The notes beneath the pieces were generated by a model. That model made no database searches. It was not told where the DNA came from and worked only from the letters and a program-made list of their open reading frames with translations. This document shows, in pieces, positions 1 through 13,103 of a stretch of 64,000 bases of DNA. The stretch is from Rachicladosporium sp. CCFEE 5018 (Eukaryota > Ascomycota > Dothideomycetes > Cladosporiales > Cladosporiaceae): NCBI GenBank assembly GCA_002077045.2, contig KZ111172.1, positions 188,838 through 252,837 on the forward strand, given 5' to 3'. How positions within the stretch are numbered: position 1 is the first letter of the stretch; each line of letters starts with the position of its first letter. The translations under genes were made by a program, and so were the position numbers.

Positions 1-2945
1 TCGCACCTCCAGCTGGAACATAGTCTCTTCTCCCTGCAACTCCGAGACGCACCACCGTCACACAACCTTACTTGCTGCTAGGCCACGCATCGATCTGAGC
101 ACGCTACCCGCACTAGCACTCCGAACGCTTCAATGCCAACTTCGCAAGCCAGGAATCTACCATATGGCCGCGACGATACGAACATCATGGAGCTTGACGA
201 TCAATCTCTAGTCTGTTGATCAAACACGACGGTACGAAACCTTCCTCATGAGCTGAATACCGACTGCGGCAACTGCGGCTAGTCATGATCATCCTTCTCT
301 CCATCGCCTCGGCGATTGACAACGACTAAGCGTTCCCCTTAGTCATGGACATTGTTTCGCAGTGATCACTTCGACTTCTGCGCGTGGGTCTGCGAGCAGA
401 GTCGAAGCCACATCTGCCGAGAGGCATCCTGGCCCGACACGTGCGGACAAGCCGCGAGTTTATCGCGATGTGCATGGGCGGCCTGGGCATCGCGGCAACT
501 CGCACCATCGATCTTGCCAATGTACCATACCAATCTCGTGGCGGCGGCAGACTGCAGCACTTCGCACGTGGCCGGTGGATGAGAGCAGCGTGGAGCCGGC
601 GCACTGATATACCTCCAGGCTTCTTGTTGTTCTAGTGGGAGCATAGACGTCGCGCTAGAAGACTGTGAAATTTCCGTGCTAGAAGGGGGTTGGCAAGCCA
701 CAGCCGTCCTCCCCACGATCGACCACGTGAGGGCAGAATTCGCGAGCGGACTGTGTGCGGCTCTGATGTCAAGCACACCTTTCCCCTTTTGATCGTATTG
801 ACCTCGTCTCGTTGCTGCTTTGCTCCGAGCGGTACATCCTCGCACTTCATACCTTGCGCGATGTCACCCTGAAACATTACCAGTATCGGTGGAATGTGCG
901 CGCAGGTGGCCTGTCAGCTTACTACACTTGAATCATGCATCCTCGCACATATGGCCTGATGGCATGCTGCTGTGCATGCTGCGGGCCAAACGTTCAAAGC
1001 CATCCGCCGCGCAGCGGGATAATTCAACATCCGCAGGTCTAGACCGCAACGGCGTCGGCAACAATGTCATCAGTACGGAGAAGAGCGAAATCGTCTTTCT
1101 CACCATCGGCGAAAAGTACCTCGTCGTCTCCTCGAAGGCTTCCGCGCCGTTTCGAACTCATGCAACCATAGTACATTGCTGACTCGTGTCGCGGCGCTGC
1201 ACCCATCACGTGGCTTGACGCGAGTGCGAGCTCTTGCATGAGATGCGGTCTGTCGCCGAAGCATTGCACGCTCATTCCACCGGGAATAACATGCAACATG
1301 AGCACGCTGGCCGCTGCGCTACCTTCTCCATCTGCTTTCATCCCAGCGACATCACGCGCGGCTCAGTTGCCTCGCTTCCAAACCTCAACGTTATGTCCAC
1401 CTCCGAATTCCACCCGACTGCAGCCCGTGCAGCCGTGCAGCCAGCGCATAATCTGCAACAATCCCTGTCTTGAGGCTTCCACGTGTCTGGGCTTTCGCAG
1501 ACTGCAGGTGGCGCACTCTTCCCACGTGGCAGGTGGGAACGCTAAGGGACGCTTCCCTGGTGGTTGGTGGGTTGGTGGGCATCGAGGATATGAATGAGGA
1601 TCGTGAGATTCGTCTGAATGTTGATTTGGAAGGTAGTAATGATGGTATGATCGAACTACCGCTACACCGCAAGGGCCCCCTCGGATTCGGGATCAGAGTG
1701 GGATGGATGAGTTGATCCCGAACACTCCCTCACCGTTGCGCCGTCGAGTACAGCCCTATCCCATTTCGCGTCCGATGATCCTCAAGCCCTAGACACGCTG
1801 ACATACCCATAACGTCTACTCATCAGTACAACGTAAGCGAGCCCTCACTCTTTTCAGTTGAAGCAAGGCGCAGCCGCGTAACCCACGGTTCACGCACTAT
1901 ATATCCTTCTCGAACATCGCACAGGTACCGACTCGGACATCTGCGAGATAATGCATGGACACGACCTGCAATCTCGTGCTGCGTCTGCCACACGGAGCGC
2001 ACGCCAGCACGGCTCTTATGCTGCGTTATAATTACTATAGCCGTTGATTACCTCCCTGGCCTGACATCATGCCCTCAGCGCCCATCCCGCGTTTCAAAGC
2101 AGCAGTACTGTATACGTTTCGGCCCCCGGCAGACGTCATGCAGCTTGCCGAACACGATTTATTGCTTCGAAGCGAAGTAGGGTACGGCAAGGCGTCAGAC
2201 GCGAACCGGCGAAGTAATGGAAGGATCCGCAAAGATCAACGTAAGCGGATTGCACTTCGTTACTGGCCTAGCTGGCGGGACGCGGAACGACCCAGACTTG
2301 ACTGCATTGCTGACAACAAGTTTCAGAGTTGCACGTGTATCTCCACGGTGCTCCGCGCGATGGGCGTAGTAGCAGAAGCGCTGTCATCGCCGCAAGGAAA
2401 ACCGCGCACTAGAGTGAATAGGATCGCAGCTACCGAGGTCGCCGAGGTGGGTCTCTCGAAGTAGGTGATCTTTGTGGCATGTCAAGGTTGGGTCAAATTT
2501 TGAGCGGATGTAAACTCTCTGTTCCTCCACCTCGGAGATATGCACAACCGTACGGAATATCAACATGCTCACCGCCAGAGCACCGGCACTTAACTCCGTG
2601 GGACCCAGGCCTTAGAGAGGACCGACACGTAACGTCATGCTATGAGTCTGCAAGCCACAGAAAAAACCTTACATGAGCAGCTACATGATCTCTGCTTCTC
2701 CGGGCCTCTGCGATGCTCTCGACTGTCACCAGTGCACCTATCGGCTATGATAATTAGCATGCTCGTGGGAGCCAGCTGGCATACATTGTTGCTGCTGGTT
2801 CCTTGTATCTCCAGCTTTCCACACGGGTGGAGAACTGAGGCCGCTAATCGCCACAACCACGCTAGCATAGCCAACAGCTACGATGGATACCAGAGCCGGG
2901 ATGTGGACGTAGAGCGTAGCAGTGTTGGTAGGTGCCGCACTACTG
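1..2945. other. Intergenic or unassigned stretch
   Basis: No convincing gene was found on either strand. The open frames are short, overlap one another in several frames and show no family motif. It could hold the flank of a gene lying outside the window, a non-coding RNA or decayed sequence; none can be shown. No tRNA-like or rRNA-like sequence was recognised. Confidence 0.5.
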
Positions 2946-5562
2946 TCATTGCAGACTGGCCGCAGCGAGGTACATGAGAGCCGCGCATATAATCATGACC
3001 GACCCCCGATTTGAACGCCTGCTCCTGTACGCACTGGACGTCTGCGTCGCTGAGTTCGAGGCGGAGGCGGTAGGATCCGTAGACACCGACATCGGTGGCG
3101 GCGAGGCAATCGATTCAGTTATCCCGCTCTCAGTACCGGATGGAGTTGTAGGAATGCTTGAGCTTGTCTCGGCAGTGTCTGCCGCCACGGTCGTAGCCTG
3201 GCTCGTAGTGTATCCGTCATCGTCACCCACAGCTGCCACGACAGCTATACTCATGCCATCAACCACGACCGCCACGCTTGCATCGCCCCCAGAGACAGGC
3301 AACGTGGTTGTGTACGTTTGCCCATCCCCAGCTGGCACGGGTGTGGAGAGCGTAATAATGGTGGTATGGACAGGGTCAACAGAGCTGCCTGCTTCCACAG
3401 CGAAGTAGGAGAGCGTCGATCGTGTTTCCGTCAGTGTGGCCAGAATGACGTTTGCTGTGTTTGCGTCAGATTGTAAGCTCTGCAATTATTTGGACAGGTG
3501 TAGGATCGATGCCAGAACATCTGCAATGTTCCAGCTACTCGTCTGAGAGACTTGAGCGGCAAGAGACGGATCGCTGTCGCCGTTGTTGGAGCTGCTGGAG
3601 AGGCGGTTTCGGCTCGAGACTTCTGATGCTGAAGCAGAGGGCAGTCTTCCAGGATCACTATCGCCGGGGCCTGGGACTTGTGCAATGCTTCCACCAGCCG
3701 TCGAAGTAAGTCCCGCAACCGGTGGCGGAGTGGTATAAGCCCAAGTCTGCGGACTTGTGGAAGTGTCCGGCTCGCCATTGTCTGGAGCTTGCGGGCCGCT
3801 ACTGGGCAGTACTTCACTCTGCGCCGTGGGTAGAGCGGCAGGTACCGGAGGCGGGAATATCGTCTGTGGTGCAGGCCTCACTGCAGTCGAGCTAGGTGAT
3901 GCTGGAGTTGACATCGTCCCGTCCGCTGGTAGCGAAGATGTGGCCACCGCGTCTGTGGGTTGTAATGCCAGTGGAGGATCAAACCTGCAAGTTTCACAAT
4001 CAGCCTCGCACTCTCCACGGTTACAACCGGCAAGTTCAACTACCAGAAATTTGGCAGCGCTTCATCAAATGCCGAACAGGCACTCCATTCCGGTACCATC
4101 TTCGAAACCTCCGTCGGTAATGCCAGAACGGGATTGACATCCCCCCAGATGGTATCGCAGTGCGGATCTTTGGGTAGTCCGGTAACGTAGCATCCAGCAA
4201 GATCGCAGGATGTAGTCTGCGCGGGTATTACGCAGCGACCTTGACAGCTGTAGGCACTTGCCGCCACAGGCCAGTTCAGATCTGCGTAATTCATGGAGGT
4301 TCCTGGACCCATTGCGCTGAACCAGCCTCCGCAGTGCGTGCTGATCGCCGAAGACGGCAATGCCACAACGTGATTGGTGAAGGTCGGATCAACAGTGTCA
4401 TTGTAGCCGAAGCCGTCGTAGTAGGCGAAGAGTGTCCACTGTGATGCGTGTCAGCCAACTCATAGTACGTGAATTGTATTTCACCTTCCCGTTAAGCTGG
4501 GACGAGTTTCCACATCCGCATTCGCACCCTCACTAGCGATTCAGCATCACGAACATGTTGCGAGATGGGCGCAACAATCAGGCCGGCTCGGATCTCAGCT
4601 TGTCGAAAAAGCATGAAGGTCAGAGACTTGACTTACAAAGGACAGGTAGACAGAACCACTCGTGAAAGTTGTACCCATTGCTGTGATCGTCGGTGGATCG
4701 CCCGTTGTCGTCGGCGCGATAGTTGTACCATTGTGTGCGCACAGATTGCCACCCCGGGTCTCGACTGGGAAGTAGACCAGCTGCACCGGCCCTCCTGCAA
4801 TAAGGCAAGGCTTCCCAACGGGATCAGCGTGGGCTGGAAACCCGCATTCATGCTCCCACTCATCCTCGGTCCCAGACACGTTGTAGATATTCGACTCGTA
4901 GTACAGGATCCTGCAAATGTGATTATTCGGCCTGCATGGTTTAGGTACGCTGTAAGTGGGTGTAGCCAGGCGAGTGGTGGTGAACGACAAGGTAGTGTTC
5001 CAGCTGGAGTGCTGTGTGATCGGCTCGACGTCCACTCTGGGTGTATGATCACACAAGGTGAACGTGCTGGCGTTTGCTGGGTAGATCGTCGTCGATGTCT
5101 CCCAGAGTATGACGGACGTGGAGGTTGCGACTGTCAGTGGCCACGTACTGTTAGCTATCTGGGCGTTGTACCAAGCAACAGATCCTGGTCGCCAGTTGGC
5201 GATGCTAGACCAACAGCGCTGAGCCTGTGGTAGATCTGTATTCAAGCTGTTGGCAGACCAGATAACGCCTGTCGTAGGACCAGCGCTGAGGGGGCCGCCG
5301 AGCGTGGTGTAACCCACGATGGCATTCGAGAACGTCAAATTCCCACCTCCGATGGTAGTCGGCGCAGGCGGTGCATCGATATGGCCGGGTGTACTTGTGG
5401 TAATGCTTGACGTGGATGTACTTGTGACTGCACCAATTTGTCAGCTGGCAACATCCAGCAACTACCCCCTCATGATTGCCTCACGGTTACTACTTAGTGC
5501 ACACCAGACGGGCTCCGAACCAGAAGCAATAAAGTCAGGGCTCTTGGGAATTTCGTTCTCAT
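2946..5562 (-). CDS. Secreted Ser/Thr-rich cell-surface protein, probably GPI-anchored
   Basis: Five exons on the minus strand fit together: 5562-5505, 5427-4637, 4438-4044, 3984-3539 and 3454-2946 (732 aa, total length divisible by three). Exon 1 encodes a start and a leucine-rich signal peptide (MRTKFPRALTLLLLV). The middle is Cys-containing with many N-glycosylation sequons and resembles uncharacterised fungal extracellular proteins. The second half is Ser/Thr/Pro-rich, as in wall-anchored stalks. The C-terminus is a short basic stretch, then a hydrophobic tail (MIICAALMYLAAAS) that ends the protein, as in GPI precursors. An in-frame stop at 3486-3488 lies inside the last intron (84 bp, CTGAC branch site). 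The 198-bp third intron and the last junction are the least certain. No enzymatic domain was recognised. Role inferred: wall or surface protein. It is divergent from the PP2C gene. Confidence 0.72.
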
Positions 5563-7143
5563 CGCCTTCCTGTCGCCGCTTCTCGCAAGGTTGAGGCTTG
5601 GGCAGGCCCGCCCTACCTACACCTGCGTCCTGTGGAAAGCTGATGCTATACTCGGATCAGACTGAGATGCAGAACAGTCGCGCAGCAAGAAGGCCAACGT
5701 AGCCTCACGAGCAATGCTTCGAGGCGATGTGGTCGTGATAGTTAAGGTAGTGTCAGTCGAAGAGCGTCCCCAGTCCGCGGTCGGTCGATGCTATCAGCAA
5801 ATTATGAGTTAGGCAACAAGATCAACGGCGCGCGGATCCAGTCATGGCGACGGTGATCGCTGCTCGCGGAGAATTGTACTCAGAAGCGACTGTTCTTCGT
5901 AAAGCGTTTCTGGCGTGTGGTCGATCTCCTAGAGTACACTCACTGCCTTGCAGACGGGTCGCAGGGAGCCTGTTTGCAAAGAGTATTCCAGACTTCACCT
6001 GAGAACACGCCGCGGTGTCGTGAGACGGTGCAGCGTGAACGGGCCAGACGAACGTGCAACTCGCTTCAATTGATCGTTCAAGGTGAGTAACTCCTAGCCA
6101 GACTGGAATGTCTGAGCAACGAGCGACTACGAGTAGGAGATGATGGAAATACAACAAGGACGTACACCACCATGACGGCAGTGGATCGCGTTGTTTGCAT
6201 ATACCGTCGTGAAAGCGGAGTCTTGATTCAACGAAGACTTCGGCATGCTAGGAACATGCTTCCACTCACAGAAGATAGACTTTGACCGACCCATAACGTC
6301 GCCTACTTTGTCATCATTCTTTGCAATGACTGCATCCAGGGGTATTTCAAGTCGAGAATGTGTGACCGACAATCGTCTCTGTGGGACGACGTCGCGCCTT
6401 AACGCTTCAATCGAACAAGTTCAAGTTCCGTTAAGGTGACTGCTAGTGTTGATTTCCCGGGCAGTCAGCAGCGGCTCGAGCGCGGCCGAGCAGCGAGTTT
6501 GCTGTGAGACATGTGATCGGTGTGATGAAAGAGGTGACGGTGGCGATGTTGAAAGTTAATGTGGGATTGATAAGAAGCACGAGTGTGGCTCGAATCGCGG
6601 TCTGCTCCCACGGCAGACGCAATACATGTACTATATACCTAGTGTTTCCATCTGGGACTTGCCCTCTACGGCAAATGTAAGCGCACGAGCTTGACAGTGA
6701 GCAATAGATCCTGTGATACCAGCTAGATCGGTGTGATGATTCTTGTTCGGCTTTCTGTTATCATAACATCCGTTGTCTGTATCGTCTCCCTCGAAGGACA
6801 CAATCTACCAACGTGGCGGGCGGGCAACGCTAGTCCACATCGCACGTACGTCATGGCGTTATTCCGACGCTGAGGTCTGCCTGACAGAGCGCGACACAAG
6901 ATCCTTCACTTGACACGTGAACACCTACAATCTACCATTCTGAAGCCTAGAAACCCATTGCAACCACACCAATAACTCCTCGACACGAGCACATCTGTTT
7001 TAGGACCACAGCACGACCTCTACCACCTCACCTCGGCCGATTACAGCGCGGACCCACCCCACTACACGCGCAGAGTTCTCTCACCGAGTCCATATCGCAT
7101 ATACCTATACGTACCTCCTGAACGGCCGACACCGTAGCCCAGC
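5563..7143. promoter_or_regulatory. Divergent intergenic region between surface protein and PP2C genes
   Basis: About 1.6 kb lies between the start codons of two divergently oriented genes and should hold both promoters. Open frames here are short and featureless. A C-rich stretch precedes the PP2C start (about 6955-7140), like many fungal 5' leaders. No specific binding site can be assigned. Confidence 0.45.
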
Positions 7144-8982
7144 ATGGGTCAGACTCTCTCGGAGCCGGTAACGGACAAGGTATGCCTCCTCTCACCGCCT
7201 CGTCGCCCACACACCCAGACCACCAGCTCCAATCCTCCCAACCCCACATAGCTCCACCTCTCCCCCAATCCCTCCACTGACCACCCCTCCCCTCCACAGC
7301 ACTCCGACGAAGGCCAGGATGACCGCGTCGCCTACGGCGTCAGCTGCATGCAAGGCTGGCGAATAAGCATGGAAGACGCGCACGCCGCGATCCTCGACCT
7401 GCAACCCTTGACCGAAGGCGACACCAAGGAGCCCACACCCGCCGCAAGAGACGTGCGGATATCCTTCTTTGGCGTTTATGATGGGCATGGTGGCGATAAG
7501 GTCGCGATCTATACGGGGGAGCATTTGCATCGGATTGTGGCGAAGCAAGCGGCGTTTAAGGAGGGGAACTTTGAGCAGGCGTTGAAGGATGGGTTCTTGG
7601 CTATTGATAGGGCGATATTGAGTGGTATGTTGTTGTCTGCTCGAGTGGTGTGGAGAGGGATGAGGTGATGGTGGCTGATATCCTGTGTGCGCAGACCCGA
7701 AGTATGAGGAGGAGGTGTCGGGTTGCACTGCGACTGTGGGCATCATCACACACGATAAGGTGTACTGCGTAAGTGGTGCTCCGGGATTCGAACGCATCGC
7801 AGCACACTAACACTCGGTATAGGGCAACTCAGGCGACTCTAGAACAGTACTCGGCATCAAAGGTCGCGCCAAGCCGCTTTCCTTCGATCACAAACCTCAA
7901 AATGAAGGCGAGAAGGCCCGTATACAAGCCGCCGGTGGATTTGTCGACTTCGGACGCGTCAATGGCAACTTGGCATTGAGCAGAGCTATCGGTGATTTTG
8001 AGTTCAAGAAGAGCGCGGATCTGCCGCCTGAGCAGCAGATAGTCACTGCGCTCCCTGAAGTGACGGCACACGAGCTGGGCGAGGATGATGAGTTTGTGGT
8101 GGTTGCATGCGACGGTATGCCTGGTCTGTGCCCTAGATGAGTTAGGTGTACTGACACACAGCAGGCATCTGGGATTGCCAATCCTCGCAAGCAGTCATCG
8201 AGTTCGTGCGAAGAGGCATCGCCGCAAAGCAAGAACTCAAAGCTATCTGCGAAAACATGATGGACAACTGCCTTGCCTCGAACAGCGAAACCGGCGGCGT
8301 CGGCTGCGATAACATGACCATGATGGTAGTCGCGCTCCTCAACGGCCAAACGAAAGAGGAGTGGTACAACAAGATCGCCGAGCGAGTGGCGAATGGCGAC
8401 GGGCCTTGCGCACCTCCCGAGTATGGCAAGTCTTAATCCGCCTGCTTACTGTTTGTGCTGAACGCAGCGCACTCGCTGAGCTTTGCGCGGACGCTTGCTG
8501 GTACAACTGCTGACTTTTCATTTGCAGCGGAGTTCAGGGGTCCGGGGAATCACAAGCCGTTTGACGAGCAGAGCGATGACGAGTATATGAATCTGGATCA
8601 CGGCGCGCGAATGCTTGACGGGCGAGCAGGGCGCGTTATTCTTCTTGGTGATGGAACCGAGATTCGTACTGGTGGGCAGGGACTTCAGGATGATAGTGAT
8701 GATGATGTGGACATGGATCGTGAGGTGGAGGAGGTTGAGGACAGTGATGTGGAGGAGCAGATCAAGAAGGGGCAGGAGGCTGCGAAGTCTGCTGCTGCTA
8801 CGAATGGGGTGGCTCCTGCTGTGGGGATGGATGAGGAGAGGTCTAAGAGGGAGGAGACTCCTGGACCCGCGGAGATTTCGAAGCCGAACGAAACGCTGGA
8901 GTCGAGTGACAAGACTGTGGGCACCTCTACGCCTGAGGAGCCAAAGATGAGGGCTGCTAGCGATGGGAAGGCGGAGTCGTAG
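7144..8982 (+). CDS. PTC2: Protein phosphatase 2C (Ptc2/Ptc3 type)
   Basis: Six exons: 7144-7179, 7300-7624, 7695-7768, 7823-8114, 8165-8425 and 8528-8982 (480 aa). This Mg/Mn-dependent Ser/Thr phosphatase family dampens stress MAP-kinase and DNA-damage signalling in yeasts. Visible PP2C motifs include SMEDAHAA (near residue 36), FFGVYDGHGG (67-76, metal-binding Asp), GNSGDSR, ALSRAIGDFEFK, VACDGIWDC and GCDNMTMMVVAL. The N-terminus MGQTLSEP fits the Ptc2/3 class and offers Gly2 for possible myristoylation. The C-terminal exon encodes an acidic, low-complexity tail typical of fungal Ptc2. Intron 5 (8426-8527) begins GC rather than GT; splicing there gives the conserved PPEYAEFRGPG join, whereas reading through stops at once. 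Family assignment is firm; choosing Ptc2 over Ptc3 is inference. Confidence 0.95.
8426..8527 (+). other. GC-AG intron of the PP2C gene
   Basis: The donor reads G|GCAAGT and the acceptor TTTGCAG. Using it restores the family-conserved reading frame across the junction. Reading through gives a stop three codons later (8434-8436), and the nearby GT at 8421 would put the last exon out of frame. Confidence 0.85.
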
Positions 8983-9506
8983 TGCGTTTTCGTTTGAGCC
9001 TACTTTTGAGAGACGGAGGGTCTTGTGTGTGTAGCGATGTGCAGCAGCATGGATGATACCCATTTTGCACGTGGCTCAACTTGTTGATGTGTAAAATTGG
9101 TCATTGTCCGACAAGATGAAGTCTGCCATGGTCTGGCCCGCCCCTGGTTACCGTCAGATGTGCTGTGATGTCAGGCAACGTCGATCTTGGCGTGTATGCA
9201 GGCTTCCAAGGTTGACAGCTGCGCCGCCAGAATTTCCGTGGAGATCCATCTCCTGTGCTGATCATGTCAAGCATCTCCTCTCCTCTATCTAAATGACCTG
9301 AACAAGTGTCGATGTTATCCATCACCGCATTCGCGATCCATCATCTCCGCTGACCGCAGGGCGTCCAAGCTCGCCCTTTCCCAAACCATTGATCGAGCCA
9401 CGTGCCGGAACTTCCCACGCGACCCATCAATCTCTCTTCGCGTCTCGACCATCTCACCTGAGGAACCCACTGCTCTCACCCTCGCAGCTTCACCACATCA
9501 CGCACA
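8983..9506. promoter_or_regulatory. Intergenic region upstream of PCT1
   Basis: A 524-bp spacer between two genes on the same strand. It should contain the PP2C 3' end and the cytidylyltransferase promoter and leader; the last 130 bp are pyrimidine-rich. No gene was seen. Confidence 0.5.
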
Positions 9507-10945
9507 ATGGGCCCCAAACGTAAACGCGCCCCAACCCTCACCAACCCCTCGGACGAGGCCATCCCGCAGCCCTCTTCCCGCGACGCCAGCGCCTCCGACA
9601 CCGCCGACCCAATCCTCTCGGAAGTCCACGAGCGCCGGTCCATCGACCCGCCTTCTAAGCGGACGCGGTCGAGCAGGCCGCCAACCTCTGAGAGCAACAA
9701 TGGCTCGGCCGAGGCTCTCAATGGGACTGCTGGGGCGGCTGCGAGCAGTGCTAATGGCACTGTGAATGAAGCTGGCGAGCATGGCGAGGCGGGGAAGATG
9801 AGGATGGAGCCGCCGCCTAAGGCTGGATTGGTGGATCCTGAGGGAGGGTATAAGACTAATAAGCCGCCCGAGGGGAGGAGTGTGAGGGTTTATGCGGATG
9901 GGGTGTTTGATTTGTTTCATCTTGGGTTAGTAGTTCCTTGAAGCATTAATAGAGATGAGAAGGTAAGCTGACTGGTCTGAACAGACATATGCGAGCGCTG
10001 CAGCAAGCCAAGACCGCATTCCCGGACACGTACCTGATCGTTGGTGTTACCGGCGATTCGGAGACGCACAAGCGCAAGGGTCTTACCGTCCTATCCGCGA
10101 AAGAACGCGCCGAGTCTGTCCGCCACTGCCGCTGGGTCGACGAAGTGGTCGAGGACTGCCCCTGGATCATCACTGTAGGTTTCCTGGACAAGCACCAGAT
10201 CGACTACGTAGCGCACGACGACCTGCCATACGGCGCAAGCGAAGGCGACGACATCTACGGGCCCATCAAAGAAGCCGGCAAGTTCCTCGTCACGCAGAGG
10301 ACTGAGGGCGTCTCCACTACAGGCATCATCACGAAGATTGTGCGAGACTACGAGCAGTATGTTGGCCGCCAGCTGCGGAGAGGCACGACAAGACAAGAGC
10401 TCAATGTCTCCTGGTTCAAGAAGAACGAGCTGGACATTAAGCGACATGTCGGCGAGCTGCGGGATAATATCCGCCAAAACTGGACCACGACTGGTCAGGA
10501 ACTCAGCAAAGAGCTCAAGCAGTTCTGGCAGCCTAGCAGACAGAACAGTCCCGCGCCTTCGCTCCGTAGTATGACGCCTGGTCGCGCGAGCGGCGCCAAG
10601 TCTCCACTCGCGCTGGACCGACTCAACCCTATGGACGCTGCAAGTATCCTCCGCGGTAGCACTCCGGGGGGGAAGGAACGGGGCAGGAATTACGACTTTG
10701 CGGCGGGCTATGCCATGGGTCTGATTGGAGGTGTCAAGGGGTGGATGCAGGGTAGTCGGAGAAGCAACTTGAGCGATTCGAGGGCGGAGAGCCCGAGTAG
10801 TGAGGGAGACAGCGGAGATGCAAAGAGCCCCACTGGGGAGTTCGGACGGGGAAGGAGAGGGAGATCAGAGATGGGGGAGGGTGATGAGGTGATTGATGAG
10901 GAGAGGGCTAAGAGGCAGCTGGAAGTCGAGATTCGGGAGGCTTGA
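9507..10945 (+). CDS. PCT1: Choline-phosphate cytidylyltransferase
   Basis: Two exons, 9507-9925 and 9985-10945 (459 aa), with a 59-bp intron that splits the catalytic motif. The enzyme makes CDP-choline from phosphocholine and CTP, the rate-setting step of the Kennedy pathway for phosphatidylcholine. It usually shuttles between nucleus or cytosol and membranes. After a basic, low-complexity N-terminus (about 115 residues), the catalytic domain shows VYADGVFDLFHLGHM (HLGH at 138-141), GVTGDSETHKRKG, and the RTEGVSTTGI signature (about 245-254). It then continues into the basic helical stretch KNELDIKRHVGELRDNIR, which resembles the lipid-sensing region. The C-terminus is Ser-rich, with possible phosphosites. 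All nucleotidyltransferase landmarks are intact, so activity is expected. Confidence 0.96.
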
Positions 10946-13103
10946 GGAAAGTCGGGTGTTGTGGGAAGGGTCACGGGTTGGTCCGGGGACGCGGTCTGGA
11001 CGCCGGTTGAGGACGGAACAGGTGTTCGCATATTGAGGCTCCAGACTGTGGCGCGATGGTGTAGAACGTAGTCAGGCGATCCTATGATGCCATAAGATCG
11101 GAACTTCGGGTGAGATGTAGAATGTAATGGTAATCAGCCCTACGCTTCCAGTTGGCAGATGACCGAAAGACTCAGCACACCCTCAATTTCCTGATGCGTG
11201 CTGATGACAGCGAGAGGCCACTTAATGAGCAGTGCTACTCCGCCGTTGCCATCCGGCTGCGAGTATGGTGTGGCACATGTTCACTTGTAACGTTTGTCGC
11301 ATTTATTGGTGAGCCGGCTGTGCATGCAGACTTCGGGTTCGTTCTGCGATGTCGTTGTCTTGAGCCGGGTGATCAGATCGCATGGACATGCGCTTTCGCG
11401 ATTGCTTAACACAATCAACGTTCGTTTGCCTCCATCTCGAACACGACCCGTTGGGTGTCAGCAGCGAAGTTGATGCATATCGCCATCGGGGTGGCCGGTC
11501 ATGGTCGGTGCCGAAGGTGCAGGTTGCAGACTTTGCAAGACAGCAGACGTGTAGACGCAGATGCACGAGTGCGCCGTGTGCCGATGCAGAAAGCTGGGCG
11601 ACTAAGCGGCGAAGCCTACCGCGTGACGAAACGTTGTGACGCTGTGAATGGGCTTCTGTAGCTCCGTGATGAGCAGTGAGCTGAGTCCACGTCAAGAAAT
11701 GGGGCTCAGGGTCAATCTTATACATCCACGGTACTGGGTGTAAAGTGTGTCCCCTGGAAGAAGGCAACCTGAATCCTGAGGTCCGCACAAGAGTTGGCCT
11801 GAGAATTAGCGGCTCCGGGTAGCGTTCCATAGCGGTCGGTTACCGAAATGACCCGGGCGAGAATGCATGTCTCGTCACACAGGGGGCTGGGCTGTTGATG
11901 TTTCGTGACGCCTGTGCCACGGCCAATTTTCAGTAGCAAAGCATACGGGTGGTCAAAGTAGAGTCTACCATTCACAGCGTCGAAGGAGGCGAGTCCGGTG
12001 ATCATAGCTGCCATTGGTCGAGTAATCGAATCCCAGCTCGCCGGTATGCGAACTATATCGTAGCGCAACGCCACGCCGCTGAGGCTCTGGCCGCAAGTCT
12101 CCCAAGCGTGTGACCTCGTCTCTTCCAAGATCCATGACTTGCCACGCGCATGTCTATTTCAAGATTTCTTCTTACGCATGGACGGACCAAAAAGCCTTTG
12201 CTACATCGTAAGACATCGTAGTCACTTGTCCGATGCTCCGCATGCTCATTGACATTCCATGTAGCGCACCCACCCTTGCCGGAGATCACGATACCAGCCT
12301 CTTCCGCGCGGCGACGGCGCCCCCTAAATTGACTGCAGGTAATAGAAGCAATAAGGCATGCATCCATGGTCGTACAATACCTTACTTCTTACCTCTCTTC
12401 CGCCCTCGGCAAGGCTTCAATACTATGCACATATCCTAGCGCGCTGACGTGGTGAAAACTACCTCCCTTCGAGCGCACCTTCCTTCGTGTTCTGTCATCG
12501 AGCCACCTTCACGCTTGATTGCTTCTGTTTGCCTCGTCATTTCCACCGCACAGCGACTTCGTTTCCAGACACTCCCTTACTTTTGTCGGCTTGCTTCTTT
12601 GTCAGCGAGTCTCGCTTGTTGACGGTTTCTTACGTGGGACGTTCCCGGAGTACTGGAAAACAAAGGTCAACATCACTCGTGACCAACAGTGAAGTAACAC
12701 TGGGTGGCACACTGCTTCAGGTGAGTCGCCGATCAAGCTTCGCAATTTCACGACACCACAGTGAGGGTGTGTCGAGCTCGAAAAGACGTGGGTCTTGGAG
12801 CTACAGCCCTGCACTGAAGCACACGTTCCTGCTGTGTTTTGCGACACCGTCCTACCTGTAGCGCTCCTGACTGACCACGGCGTAGCGACTTCTGTCTTAG
12901 ATCCTTCCTTCAGCAGCCATCCGCAGGGGCTCATGTCTTATCGACGCAAGGCTGCGCAATAATCAAACTAAAGTAATATCCAAGTGTCCCGGGGCGTATA
13001 AGCATAGTCGGGACGGCAATCAGCGGCAAGAGAGAAGACACAAGGTCTTTCTGCGGCAAACCAGTCCAGTGCACGAGTCAGCGGCAACAGCAGACTGCGA
13101 GGC
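10946..13103. other. Long intergenic stretch
   Basis: 2.16 kb between PCT1 and the Tcp11-family gene. Apart from one weak minus-strand open frame (listed separately) no gene can be supported. The last 650 bp, T/C-rich around 12465-12620, probably form promoter and 5' leader of the downstream gene. Confidence 0.45.
11718..12128 (-). CDS. Hypothetical open reading frame, not recognised
   Basis: A 136-codon frame with mixed composition, three Cys in its C-terminal half (near residues 84, 88 and 114) and an SPLCDETCILARVISV stretch. No family is recognised, and no convincing signal peptide or upstream exon could be joined. It is the only frame in this 2.2-kb gap that looks at all protein-like, but it may be chance. 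It could be an exon of a lineage-specific gene. Confidence 0.22.
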   Translation of the reverse strand: MEETRSHAWETCGQSLSGVALRYDIVRIPASWDSITRPMAAMITGLASFDAVNGRLYFDHPYALLLKIGRGTGVTKHQQPSPLCDETCILARVISVTDRYGTLPGAANSQANSCADLRIQVAFFQGTHFTPSTVDV

